Source of the DNA: Ophioderma brevispina
Lineage: Eukaryota; Echinodermata; Ophiuroidea; Amphilepidida; Ophiodermatidae
Direction of reading: 5' to 3'
DNA length: 64,000 nt
NCBI GenBank assembly: GCA_023653785.1
Contig: JAMKCH010079258.1
Coordinates: 27,954 to 91,953 of the forward strand
Part shown: positions 1 to 10,328 of the stretch, piece after piece
Layout: every line of letters starts with the position of its first letter
Numbering within the stretch: position 1 is the stretch's first letter
The notes under the pieces: model-generated
Told to the model about the DNA's origin: nothing
The model's database searches: none
The model's input: only the letters and a program-made list of their open reading frames with translations
Program-made: the position numbers and the translations under genes

Positions 1-559
1 GGATAAAGAATTCATTTCACAATGATTTTTTAAAACCTTTTTGTTTATCAAGTTTGTAATACACCTAAAACCACGACGTATTGTAAAATTTAATTCTTAC
101 GTGCATTTTTTCATAAGCAAATGTTGTAAGAAGTAGACAAATTACAAAAGTCCTTAAGACTTTCTTAGACTACTCTTCACTAGTCCATGAGAAATGGAGC
201 AAATCATTATAAAGGTGTCTAACAGTTCCAAAGCCGTAAGCTGAAAGCCCTTTTTACAACATTCTGCTGATGACTTGTAGAACTTGAGCCAAGGAATTGA
301 ATCGCACGGTTCAGTTTTCTTTTATTCACAAACACTAGCAGGATCCTCTAGAAGTCGGTCCGGCCACGACACATCAATGTAAATGGGGGCAGAGAGGCAA
401 GGATCACTGGAGATGAAATATGCGCTCTATGCAATTCCCATCTGGCCTTATTTATTGCTGAATAGGCCCATCACAGATTGAATACAAGTGTTTACTTCCA
501 CTACCAGATGCTACTTTAGTTATCTGTATAAATGCTACTTTACTTGTGACACGTCCCTA

Positions 560-1135
560 TTTTGAAGCCACTTCATTCTATGTGCACTGCAGTCACTCGA
601 CTGTACAGTCCTCATCTGCACCCGTCACCTCCTCTTTATGTACAGTCCACTCCTTTTTTATGTACGTCATCATCTCAAATGAAGTCATTCCTTCCCTATT
701 ACTCATTTATCTATGTACAGTCACTCATCTCTATGTATAGTCACTCATCTTTATGTATAGTCACTCATCTTTATGTATAGTCACTCATCTTTATGTATAG
801 TCACTCATCTATGTACAGTCACTCACCTCTATGTTACAGTCATCCCGCTATGTAACAGTCACTTCACCTCTGTGTACAGGCACCTCTGTGTAAAGTCACC
901 TCTGGACACTCACTCAAAAAAAAAATCATCTGTGTGCGTCACTCATCTTTATGTTTAAAGTCAATCATCTCTATGTGGAGTCACTCGCTCAGGTGCAATC
1001 ACCATACTGAATCCGTCACTCATCACTGTGTACAGTCACTCATCTATGTACAGTCACTCATCTCTATTTAGCAGTCATTCCATCCTATGTGGCAGGTCAC
1101 TCATCTCTCTCGCGGTACAGTCACTCATTTTTTAG
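560..1135. repeat. 19-20 bp minisatellite (TCACTCATCTNTATGTACAG type)
   Basis: Tandem units close to TCACTCATCTTTATGTATAG run through this stretch. Copies are near-perfect around 720-830 and decay towards both edges (variants with TGTACAG, TGTAACAG, or spacers). The overlapping short open frames here, which read out repeated SLCIVTHLYV-like peptides, are a by-product of the repeat. No gene is proposed. Confidence 0.9.
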
Positions 1136-1732
1136 TAACGTTTAAGTGGATGTACTATTTCACAAACAGTTTTCCTAAGATTGTAGAATAAATGAAACAT
1201 TTAAGTCACTGTCAGTGCATTGGTAAGCATGGTTTTTCCATTTATCAGTAAGGTTGATTTTTTCATTGTGCCAAAATTGACAACGAAGAACCTGTTAGGA
1301 GGTTTTAATAGATTTTGGGGGGCATATTCTAACAGAAGAAAATTACCTTTTAACACCAATAATAGAGCATATTTAAAGGCAAGATATCCAACATCTGTCA
1401 AGACCCAGCAGAACCCACAGCTATCTTGCAAAAATGGAAGAGAAAGAAAATCAGCCACGTTGAAGAGCAACGAAATTATCATTGTGTTTGAATGACACAC
1501 GTAAGACCTTATCATCCAAAGTGAACAACAGTTATAAACAGGTAATACAAGGGTTCTGCATGACGACACCTGCTCCATCCTTCCATTGAAGTTGTAACAG
1601 CATGAAGATATTAATTCTGTTTATTAGGGTTTGGTCAAATAGGATGTGCTGCTAGAATTTTAGCACTACAAAGTTGTAACTTGCCATTAATGTTTTACTT
1701 ATTTGACAATTGACCAGATTTGGAAACTGATC
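1136..1732. other. Unassigned stretch, both strands partly open
   Basis: No repeat or gene is recognised. Around 1,201-1,578 both strands are open: 125 codons on minus, very hydrophobic, and 91 codons on plus. Several weak AG and GT splice-like sites fall inside. Neither product resembles a known domain, and double-strand openness argues against trusting either frame. Confidence 0.4.
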
Positions 1733-2096
1733 TAAGATACATAGATATTCCATACGAAGCGCCCCAATTTTTTGTCGAACCCCATTTTTTTTTTTTAAAA
1801 AAAGTAATTTGGAATCTTACCAATGTATTAGATCACACCTTGAAATTAATACGCCGAATAACGCCGTCTTTAATTCTAAAGATTATGATTTAGTACTTTC
1901 TGTCTTGCACGACAGAATCCAGCAGTTGTCTATGGGACATTACGATATAAGCAGTTTCAAAACCAAGTTTTGCGGTTTTTCTTTTGTACTCGTTTTTCCA
2001 ATAAGCCTTTGAATGTTTTCGCGTACTGTGGTCTACAACCGATTTCCGGAAATTTTGAGAGAATTTGTATCCTCAAAAAATCTCCTCCTTCACTTA
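1733..2096 (+). mobile_element. MITE, TTAA family 1, copy 1
   Basis: This segment of about 360 bp is homologous in inverted orientation to 40,253-40,608. Shared blocks include the GAAGCGCCCC start, the palindromic TTTCTGTCGTGCACGACAGA core and the GGTCTACAACCGAT block. The termini here are decayed (TCTAAGATACATAGATATTCC at the left, CTCCTCCTTCACTTAA at the right). The better copy at 40 kb shows TTAA flanks and the terminal inverted repeat. An open frame of 67 codons inside is not conserved as protein and is not called. Confidence 0.8.
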
Positions 2097-2104
2097 AATC
2101 TTAA

Positions 2105-2454
2105 GGCTGACTCAGATATTGTGAAATAATTTTGTGTGTATAATTAAAAATATTCAACGTCAGAACTAAAGATAGTAGCCTAAATGCACATTCCAAAGAT
2201 TGAGAGGAATCGATTTTTTGTTTTTGATACAGTGAAAATTTTATGTATGTAAACGTTTCCATAGGATACTGTGTATAACAAAAAATTCCGGATCCGATTT
2301 TTAAACAAGTTGTGACTTTCTATATGAAGGACTTCGATTTGAGCCCCTTAGTATTTCACACAGTGATTCAATATATGGACCAAGCATTATGCAAAAAACA
2401 AACGATTGTTTTGTAAATTGAGGGCGCCCTTGTCGTGAAATCTCCGAGTCAGCC
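2105..2454. mobile_element. MITE with GGCTGACTC termini
   Basis: The ends are inverted: GGCTGACTCAGA at the left (preceded by TTAA at 2,101-2,104) and TCCGAGTCAGCC at the right (followed by TTTTAG). The length of 350 bp, lack of an open frame and short terminal repeats fit a non-autonomous DNA transposon. The TTAA at the left suggests a TTAA-targeting group (Kolobok or piggyBac type); the right TTAA is imperfect. It lies directly after another MITE, which suggests preferred insertion near or into older elements. Confidence 0.65.
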
Positions 2455-2752
2455 TTTTAGGACCATTGAAATGCTCTTTGTGACATGTTTTTTTAAGTGT
2501 CCCTGCCCCTTTTCCATGTGATCAAACTGAAAATTTTTCCTGGAATTTGCTCCTTGAGAATGACCAGCCTGGTATGCCACCTTTTAGTCAAAGGTGAAAA
2601 GATACCTCCAGAAGATTTATACATTCACCATAATTGTATTGCTCTTTTTCCACAAATTAGACTCCTGTAATATAGGAGCCTCTTGCGAAGCTAAAAAAAA
2701 TCATTACACAATTGTGTGCATATCTCCAAGCTGCAATGTGCTATAAGGCCTG
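2455..2752. other. Unassigned AT-rich spacer
   Basis: I see no repeat, open frame or regulatory pattern worth naming in this short spacer between a MITE and the minus-strand ORF. Confidence 0.4.
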
Positions 2753-3004
2753 TTAAAAATGTTTAATACCAAGTCTTCGCCAGACTATTATGGTCGTCTT
2801 CTTGCCCGTTGTACAGTCTTGTTTTAGTTCACGTCGTCGCCATGGTATAGTTGGAAATTTGACCCGCCCTATATGTTCTCCAAATGACCGCATCACACCA
2901 ACCACAAAACAAAACCAATTCCTTCGCATGCCTACTCCGTCGTAACTGTCCGGAAGATCCCCATATGCTAAAAACGCGTCATCTTTTTCAACGATTAACC
3001 CCAT
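2753..3004 (-). CDS. Unrecognised 83-codon ORF with coding-like codon pattern
   Basis: The open frame runs from ATG at 3,004 to TAA at 2,753. I do not recognise the product. It is hydrophilic at the start (EKDDAF, DLPDSYDGVGMRRNW), has a short hydrophobic patch (WFCFVVGV), then a basic stretch (PWRRRELKQD, GKKTTIIVWRRLG). About 60% of codons begin with a purine, a pattern more typical of coding than of random AT-rich DNA. GC at third positions is not raised. There is no obvious acceptor just upstream and no poly(A) signal was found. It may be a small exon or a relic of a transposon protein. It lies between MITEs, so a mobile origin is plausible. Confidence 0.25.
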   Translation of the reverse strand: MGLIVEKDDAFLAYGDLPDSYDGVGMRRNWFCFVVGVMRSFGEHIGRVKFPTIPWRRRELKQDCTTGKKTTIIVWRRLGIKHF

Positions 3005-3289
3005 GAAGTGATAGTTTAAAACAGGAAAACGCAGTGAGCTGTTTGACGACGTGTGCTGAGTTTACCACCATTTTTGGTGGCCATCCTGGCGCCACTAAAT
3101 GGTGGGTGAATTTGCCGGTCCTGTACCCTCGAGAGAGAGCTACAGTGTGAGCGTAACACATGATTTGGTCCAGATGATTTGTTTCATATTGGTTGGCGGC
3201 CTCTATGTATGTTGAAGTTTTCCTCTAAAGGCCTGTCCTTTGTGAGATTTTCCGGTACTGAGTACTGTTCGGATATTTATAGCATTGAC
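3005..3289. other. Short spacer with a small hairpin
   Basis: Contains the local palindrome CACCATTTTTGGTG near 3,067 and otherwise nothing I can assign. Confidence 0.4.
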
Positions 3290-4918
3290 TATAGGTGGGC
3301 TATACCGGGGGAGAAAAAATGATGAATATTTCAGAACAAAAATAAATTTAGTCCTAACGCTTATTTGATGCAGCTTTATCCCTGAGCATTTTGACAACTC
3401 AATTTTTGTCAAAATCGTCAAAAAAGAGAAGGTCCGCCAAAAGACCCTTTAAGGGAGGTGGGGGTCTGAGGGGTGTCTGAAATTGATAAATTGGTCAATT
3501 ACTGGAATTAAATGCCATTGTAGGCCTGTTGGTGTCTAAACATATGCATTTGAGGTCCAAGACATCCTTTGTAAATGTTTCAGCAGTGTCATATCTACCG
3601 CTTTCGTAAAATGGCGATTTTTGGTCAAATTCAATGCTAGAGGGCTTTTTGGCATTTTTTAAAAAAAAAGGTAGGCGCGCTTCCTGAATTGCAATCATTG
3701 AAACCTTGTCCTAAAGTTAAATAATTGATAGTACCTACTTGCAAAAATTTTGAGCTCTTTAAACTATACGTTGCCGCTGTGGCAGCCCTTTAATTGTAAT
3801 GCATCAAGTACACAATGTTGGTCCAAACCGAAAAACCATAGGGTTTGTGTCGGTCAAACAACTTTTCACCCTATATTTTCAATAGAGACATTGCCAAATT
3901 ATAAAAACTGGCAAACCGTGAACCAAACAAAAAAGAGCGAGGTGCTGAAAATTTATGAATTCCTTGTATACGGGCTTTCTTCAATTCTACATAGAAAAAT
4001 ATCTAAAATCCTTAAGTTTAGGAGCGTGGCCGGCAAGCGCCCTCGTGGCTCATTTTACGTAAATGGCTATTTATGAACCGAAAAATCAAACCTGCGGAAT
4101 TCATCAAACTGGATTCCTTGACTCAAAAACATAAAAAATTAACACCCTTACATTGCTAAAATATGACACATAATTCCAGTAATTTACAACTTAAATCATT
4201 TTCAGACCCCCCAGACCCCCCTACCTTAAAGCAATAATGACAGCATTTTTTGAAGGCGCCCCCATTTTCAAACTTTGGAGATTTTTACACGGTTTGCATT
4301 GGTAACTGGCTAGTAAACTATTCATGTGATGGTTAAGCACGAAAATTTCTATGTGTCAGAAACGAAGGAATTTTTTGTACTAGAATAATTATGTATCCGG
4401 GGGATCCCCGATAATAATTCAAAAACGGCTGCTGAAACGGACCTCCAATGTGAAATAGCCGGAACATAGCGCCATGTACGTTCTACGGCTCTCCATTAGT
4501 TGTTTTAAATATTCGGGGGGCAAGTAAAGTTGGAGGTTATTTTTCTCGAGGTGGCAACTATTTCACATAGGCCTACATAACGTAGCAGTTTCAGCTCTGC
4601 CGTAAGTCAACTCTGGCTCACATTCTAATTACAAAATCCGTATGTTGTGATAACTACGCCTTTTTTAGCATTCTCGTTCGCAGGTATAGTTTCCTAGACA
4701 ATTACCAACATAACTGTGGCAAAAATAATCAAATTTTGAAATTGGGGCACTCTTCAAAAAATGGTGCCAATTAGTGCGTTAAAATGGCATTTTTGGCCAC
4801 TTCATTTTTTACCGATTTTGACAAAATTGTGTCAAACTGCTCAGGGGATCAAGCTACATCAATAAGAGTTAAGGACAAAATTATCTGAAATATATCATTT
4901 TATAGGCCCACCCCTATA
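3290..4918. mobile_element. Nested foldback element with two pairs of inverted arms
   Basis: Two inverted pairs are visible. The outer pair is about 3,297-3,415 with 4,805-4,918, sharing the TTTTGACA and CTGAGCAGTTTGACA-like blocks. The inner pair is about 3,440-3,515 with 4,160-4,240, sharing GGGGGTCTG-rich runs and TTACTGGAATTA. The left arms are nearly adjacent but the right arms are 560 bp apart, because another element (4,241-4,772) sits between them. A 108-codon plus-strand frame at 3,750-4,076 lies in the loop and has no recognisable domain. No transposase was found, so this is a non-autonomous element. Confidence 0.7.
4241..4772. mobile_element. Inverted-repeat element inserted in the right arm of a foldback
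   Basis: The left end (GCATTTTTTGAAGGCGCCCC) pairs with the right end (TGGGGCACTCTTCAAAAAAT) in inverted orientation. Inside, a second inverted pair is visible near 4,430-4,460 and 4,530-4,565 (GACCTCCAATGTGAAATAGC against GGAGGT...CTATTTCACAT). Its position splits the right arms of the surrounding foldback, so it inserted later. Confidence 0.55.
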
Positions 4919-5509
4919 TGAATCTTTTTGGCAAGATCATTCTTCCAGTTCACAATATTACTGTACAATAGGTTAAAGGGGCAATACGGACACACTATTT
5001 TTTCAGTACTGGGTTAGTGCTTGTCCACCCCAACCCGAAGGGAGGGCATAGACCCGTAGCCGGACCAAGGAAATATGTGGCTTATTTCCCCCCCCGATAT
5101 AAACCATGAGTGTATTCTTCCATATCAAACAGTTTGAAATACCTGCGTGAAAATTAAGAGATCGTGAAAGTCTTTCAATCAAGATGAAAACTTATATACT
5201 TAAATTGTGTCTCCCTCATTTATTTGTACATTCTGAAAAGTGAATTTAGTCATGAAATATCTGTGATGATTTAAAATGTTCAATGCCAATTAACTTGGAT
5301 TTTCTTGAATGATCACAATTCATTTACAATGACCTATTTTATTTGTCATATGAGACCCCCTTTTCTTGACTATCTTTAAGGTTACATAGTTTGGAGGCTT
5401 TGACCATTTTTTAAGAGCTTTTTTCTCATTTTCGGTTATGTGAGAAGCTTTCGCATATGCTGCATGCTGTTTAAAAACCATAAAACTTGATCATGACGCT
5501 CTTCTTTCC
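4919..5509. other. Unassigned AT-rich stretch
   Basis: No gene or repeat is recognised. On the minus strand, AATAAA-type hexamers occur near 5,215-5,222 and 5,338-5,344, downstream of the ORF that ends at 5,510. They are the only reason to think of a 3' UTR here. Confidence 0.3.
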
Positions 5510-5728
5510 CTAATCATAGTTAAATTCATACACGGGTGACAGTGATGACAATACTGCACCCTGTGTAAGAACCCATCTGGCGGCAGTATAATCTGTTCTA
5601 GGAAAAAAAATGGCTGTGGTCAGGTAAATTGTGGGGTTTAATAACATAATATGGTTCGCGAGTATTTTCCCTTCTTGATGGGATCCACTGGTGAACTTGT
5701 CACCTGTCAATTCCTCTAATCTACTCAT
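5510..5728 (-). CDS. Unrecognised 72-codon ORF, possible terminal exon
   Basis: A minus-strand frame opens at an ATG directly after a candidate acceptor (CTCTGCTACAG, AG at 5,730-5,729) and ends at TAG (5,510-5,512). The product starts MSRLEELTGDKFTSG and ends SSLSPVYEFNYD, with a central hydrophobic stretch (NPTIYLTTAIFFP). AATAAA-like hexamers follow on the minus strand about 165 and 290 bases downstream. GC at third positions is about background (28 of 72), so codon use gives no support. No known domain is visible. It could be a last exon, a relic, or chance. Confidence 0.2.
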   Translation of the reverse strand: MSRLEELTGDKFTSGSHQEGKILANHIMLLNPTIYLTTAIFFPRTDYTAARWVLTQGAVLSSLSPVYEFNYD

Positions 5729-6421
5729 CTGTAGCAGAGCCTTCGGAGTTTTGTCAATTACTTTAGTTAACCATGGTTACTCTAACCGGGGGTATTATGG
5801 TCCACTCCCTCCCCCAATTGAACAGGAAATCCAAAATGATTGACAGTAAAAAGAGGATACATACACATTTGTGCTACTTAAGTTAAACTTACATATATAA
5901 CCAAACCAGGCCCTGTGACACTTTTTGATTCAAATTTTTTCAATGGTGTTACTCCCAGTTTTATTTTCAGGACCATTTAATTGTGGACATACTTCTTATC
6001 GGAGGACCCTCTGCCTACATCATGGGCCCAAGCACAGAGTCCCCCTATGTACCGTTCAATCATCTTCAATGAACCCCCCCTGTTGAAGTGACCACATCTG
6101 TTACTTGGGTATCATTGAGGCCCCAATCATCAAATGATAAATTCCTCGCCAGAACCTAAAGCGTTCCCCGACAATGAAAACCACGGCAGTCATCGGCTTC
6201 AAGGCACACCAGACTTATAGTTTAAACCTAATGGTGCCTGAAAACAATTATCATTAACGCTTCATTTGAAACATACATGTACACCCAGCTTCTCTAGGGG
6301 GCTTAGTCATCCTCGACAAGGGGGCATCATTTTAGATTTTGCCTGGTCCTGGTATAGAAAATTATCAATATTTCAAAAGGATGAAGTATCAAAAAAAGTA
6401 ACAGTCTGCTATCTTCATTAG
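5729..6421. other. Unassigned stretch before the exon candidate
   Basis: No repeat family or open frame of note. The last 20 bases (TCTGCTATCTTCATTAG) form a pyrimidine-rich acceptor for the exon candidate that follows. Confidence 0.35.
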
Positions 6422-6568
6422 ATGACATTTCCATCACAACCTCCAGTCCAAAGAATCACACCTACAAAGAGAGGCTGATCAATCCACGATGCAATGTATT
6501 TGAAAATGAACACCTCAATGGGATCATGGACCCCCACAGCGTGTCAGTACAACAGCATCAAGAAGGAG
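6422..6568 (+). CDS. Candidate internal exon, 147 nt, phase 1-1
   Basis: The segment is bounded by a pyrimidine-rich acceptor ending TTCATTAG and by a consensus donor, AAGGAG followed by GTAAGTG. One frame is open across all 147 nt. Both ends fall in phase 1, a symmetrical arrangement common for exons of extracellular modules. The peptide begins DISITTSSPKNHTYKERL and includes RCNVFENEHLNGIMDPHS and VQQHQE. About 25 of 48 third positions are G or C, above the local background, which supports the frame. The length is a multiple of three. I recognise no domain. Against it: an open frame this short occurs by chance a few times in a window this size, and no partner exon was found. Confidence 0.35.
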
Positions 6569-7254
6569 GTAAGTGTTCTCCCCCCACAATGCAATTCTTC
6601 CTATATACAATTTTTTTAATATTAATTTATAGTGAAAAAAGTACCTACTTGGAAAAAGAACTCTCCCAATCTTGCTATGTTAAGTACTTCGGTCACTCAA
6701 TTCATGTGACAACCTGCAACAATTGTACTGGAAGAATGCATTTGGAGAACACTATACCTCAGCTTGCCATGCAAGTACCTACATTTAAGAAAACCTAACT
6801 CCTTCCAAGCAATGTTTGAGATGTTGTCTGTAGTTTTTGACCTCCTCTGCACTTTTATCTTGAGGTCAGTGATACTACAAAAAGTACAATGTAGTGCACG
6901 TCAGTGCAATGAAACATGGGGGGAATTTAATCATGCTCTACATTCTGACTCCCCATGGTTTCCCTAATAGCATAAAATTGAAAACTGCACATCACAAAGT
7001 CTCTCCTTGCAGGATTTGCCTCAATTTTGTCTAAAAGCCTTTTCCATAACTTTGAAAACTCTAAGTGATGTTTTGGATCCGAGATTAAGAATCTTGATTC
7101 TTAATAAGTTCTCCTCCCAAAAGGGTCAAAAATCACATGTTTTTTAGAAAGCGGTCTTAAAAACGTTACGTAACATTCCAAAGAGACATATTCTGATTTC
7201 ACCTACTTTTCAATCACAACTTTCAAACTCACAATTTTTTTAAAGGTATGTGTT
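6569..7254. other. Intron-like or intergenic stretch
   Basis: If the upstream exon is real this is the start of its intron. Frames continuing past the donor are open for about 75 codons, but read through the consensus donor and look arbitrary. No repeat is recognised. Confidence 0.3.
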
Positions 7255-10200
7255 TACCTTGGGTCATTCCATGCCATTTCAACAGGCCAATGTTGCCATG
7301 GGGTCACAGATTTTTCTCAAACTTGGGATAGGTTCACCCAATGGTCAGTTTAGAAGAGGTCAAAATTAAAAATTCAAATTCACTTGCTTGCATTGCGGAG
7401 TTAAGAATTTTCAAAGTTTGTTGGTCTTTGTATAAATGGCAAATTAAACTGAACAAGAATGTGAAGTGGGCCATATTTGGATGCTCCATAGTTTAAACAT
7501 ACAGGGATTTAGAGAACTCTTCATTTTTGTGTTGCATTTACCTTTGATCTATCAAAGGTTTATGGGAAAATAAATCATACCATTATCCGATTTAAAATGA
7601 CGGGGGTCAAAATGGCCCCTCAAGTTGTGTTGCAAACCATTTTTGTGATTTGCAAAGGGGACATGTGCTGCAATAATTTTCCATCCAATCTTCATGGCTG
7701 TGTAAGGCAGTCTTTGCGACCGACATAGACTATATCAATGTAAAAAAACTAAAAATCCATTCCAACACCACCTTGATGGACAGACCCCCAATATGGGTCC
7801 CATCCAGAAAACTGCCTCAAAATGGCCCCCATTCAATGGTCCAAATTTCAGTGGGCGAGGTTATCCAATTTTCTAATCTTTTTCATATGACAGAGTGACC
7901 TTCATGTTTCTTAAGAACAAAAAAATTCATGTTTCTTTGTGTTTACCTGGACATTATTATGTAATAAAAATCTGCATAAAATTACAGCATTGCCTAATAT
8001 TAGCATATTACTATTTTACTTTCCCTCTGCTCAATTAATCACCTTATTCAGCATATTCAGTGCTTCTTATTTTTCATTTTTTTTTCCAAGCCTGTGCCTT
8101 GCTCTCCTCTAGTCAAACTCTTGGTGAATTGGAGCAAAAACTTGAATAATTTCAAGAGTTTTTTTTTTGGGGGGGGGGTGGTGGCCTGTGCCAATTTCTA
8201 CATTTTGATCGGGGTAATTCTATGCTAATGCAGGTATACTGGTGTATGTTATTGATTCCATTTCAAAATTTATGTCAAGGCTAACCTTCGTACAAGTTAG
8301 AAGAGGTTGGTAAACCCAAAATTTACATTCTTTTCGCTGCGGACTTATGAGTTTTTCAAGTGTATGGCCATAGATGACCCAAATTGTGGCATTTAAAATC
8401 TGTCGCATGCAATTAAGCCCGTTTCTTTCTTTTTTTCAAGGCGTAGGATTTCATTAGAATTGAGTGGGAGATGAGATGACTGACATTTTGTGATGGGCAT
8501 CTTGGAAAACCGCATCCACATGCCGCACAGGACAGTTTTGAGAAAATAAAGAAATACCTTAAATCTGTTATGTTGTACTTTATTTTTGTCAGATTGTTGT
8601 ATTTGGTCATAAACTTTTGTGATGTGTATCATAGAAGAAAAAGTAAAAAAGGTTATGGAAACTTTATATTTCAAACTTTTGCAATGTAGTCAAAAACTCA
8701 AATATAAATTTTGCTCACCATGTGCGGGTTTGTCCCAGATCGCTCACCTTTTTGTTTCCGAATTGAGGGTTAATATGGCTTTTTAGCCCACTCCTTCTCA
8801 AAGTATTTCACTCCCAAAAAAAAACAAATACAGGTAAATGTCAACTTTTTTCCAGAATGTATTAACTGCTAGTTTTAATTTAAAATTAAACAATCATTAG
8901 CATTGAAAAAAAAACAACAGAAATCTTTGACGAAAAAGATGAGCTTTTGTATCCTGTATGTTACACATTAAAATGCAAACAAGCCATAACTCTCACCAAT
9001 GAAATTTTAATTTTGGTTGTGACCTCTTCATGTTTGTGATGACCCGGGCAGTTTCGCAAGATCTCCATTAAAGCATAATTCATTTCTTAAGGTCCCCTTT
9101 TGGGAAAATATTTGGCCCAAATTTTCGCTCCCCAAAGCTGCAAATTTCTCAAATCCAGTTCCCAAGCCCGACTTTTTCGGAGACGAAATCAGTTTGCAAA
9201 TCCCCCCCAAAGTTCAGAAATCGGGGTCTCACATCACTAACCTGAAAAAAAGTTTGAGTGCCCCCCTGGTGCGATGATAGCACCAACAAAATGAAATTGA
9301 AAGAAATCCATTTGCATAGCTGGGCATTGTATGCCTGTTGAATATTGACTGGGATTACACTAATCAAATCACTTGTAGGAAATAATGCACATTCCAATTT
9401 TTGACCCCCCCTTACAAAATCTCGAAGATTCCTTTAATTATGTTTCATCAAGAATGAGTGACACAAGAGCAGTCATAACTTGGAACGACATCAAAATTAC
9501 AGCACAACGGTATTCATATTGGATGTGCAGAATGGGCCAATCATACAAAAAGAAACTTATGAATACTAATATTAGGCCATGTCGTAATATAATGCCCATT
9601 TGATTGTAATTATTTCCAAGTAAACATCAAATACAACAAGAATTTTTTTAGTCTTAAGAACATTCAAGGTTGTCTCTTTCTATGCAAAAGATCAGAAATG
9701 TGGTATCACCTTGCCCACACTGAAATTTTTGTGCCCCCTTGAATGGCGGCCATTTTTTAGGCCCGTTCTGCTGGACCCATTTGGGTGGGTCTGCCCTCCA
9801 GGGGGGTTAGTTTTGAATTTTGATATTTTTTGAAATATTTTTGGTTGCAGAATTTGAAGTTGATCAAATACCACATTTACACAGCATTCATGACATTGGA
9901 TGGAAATTTATTACCGCACATGCCTTTTGAAATTGAAAAAATGGTTGCAACCAACTTGAGGGGCCATTTTTTTACCCCCCCCCCATAATATACTACATAT
10001 GGATAATTGGTATGATTTATTTTTCCCATAAACCCTTTCTATTTCAAAAGGTAACTGCACACACAAAAAATGACTGGGTCCTACATCCATGTATTTTTAA
10101 ATATTATGCGTCAATGATGGCAGCTTCCATTCGTGTTCACTTTTAAATGGCCTTTTACAAAGACCACCAAACTTTGAACTTTCGTCACTCCGCAATGCAA

Positions 10201-10328
10201 GTGAATTTGAATTTTTAATTTTTGACCCTCTTTTTAAACTACATTGTGTGAACCTATCCCTAATTTTATCAAAATCTGTGACACATGGCAACACGACCTG
10301 TTGATGGCATGGAATGAACCCCTTTGTA
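7255..10328. mobile_element. Large foldback element, arms of about 0.75 kb
   Basis: The sequence 7,255-8,010 is repeated in inverted orientation at about 9,556-10,328, with many small indels. Matching landmarks include the outer ends (GGTCATTCCATGCCATTTCA against TGATGGCATGGAATGAACC), the GCATTGCGGAGT against ACTCCGCAATGC blocks, AAACCTTTGA / CCCATAAACC, and GCCTAATATTAG against CTAATATTAGG at the inner edge. The loop of about 1.5 kb has no sizeable open frame and no transposase motif. Long arms and no coding capacity suggest a non-autonomous foldback DNA transposon. No clear target duplication was seen next to the outer ends, so the exact boundary is uncertain by some tens of bases. Confidence 0.8.

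Noticed and set aside
546..958. Three overlapping ORFs with repeated peptides.
   Set aside because: They are translations of the 19-20 bp minisatellite; the 'peptide repeats' follow from unit length.
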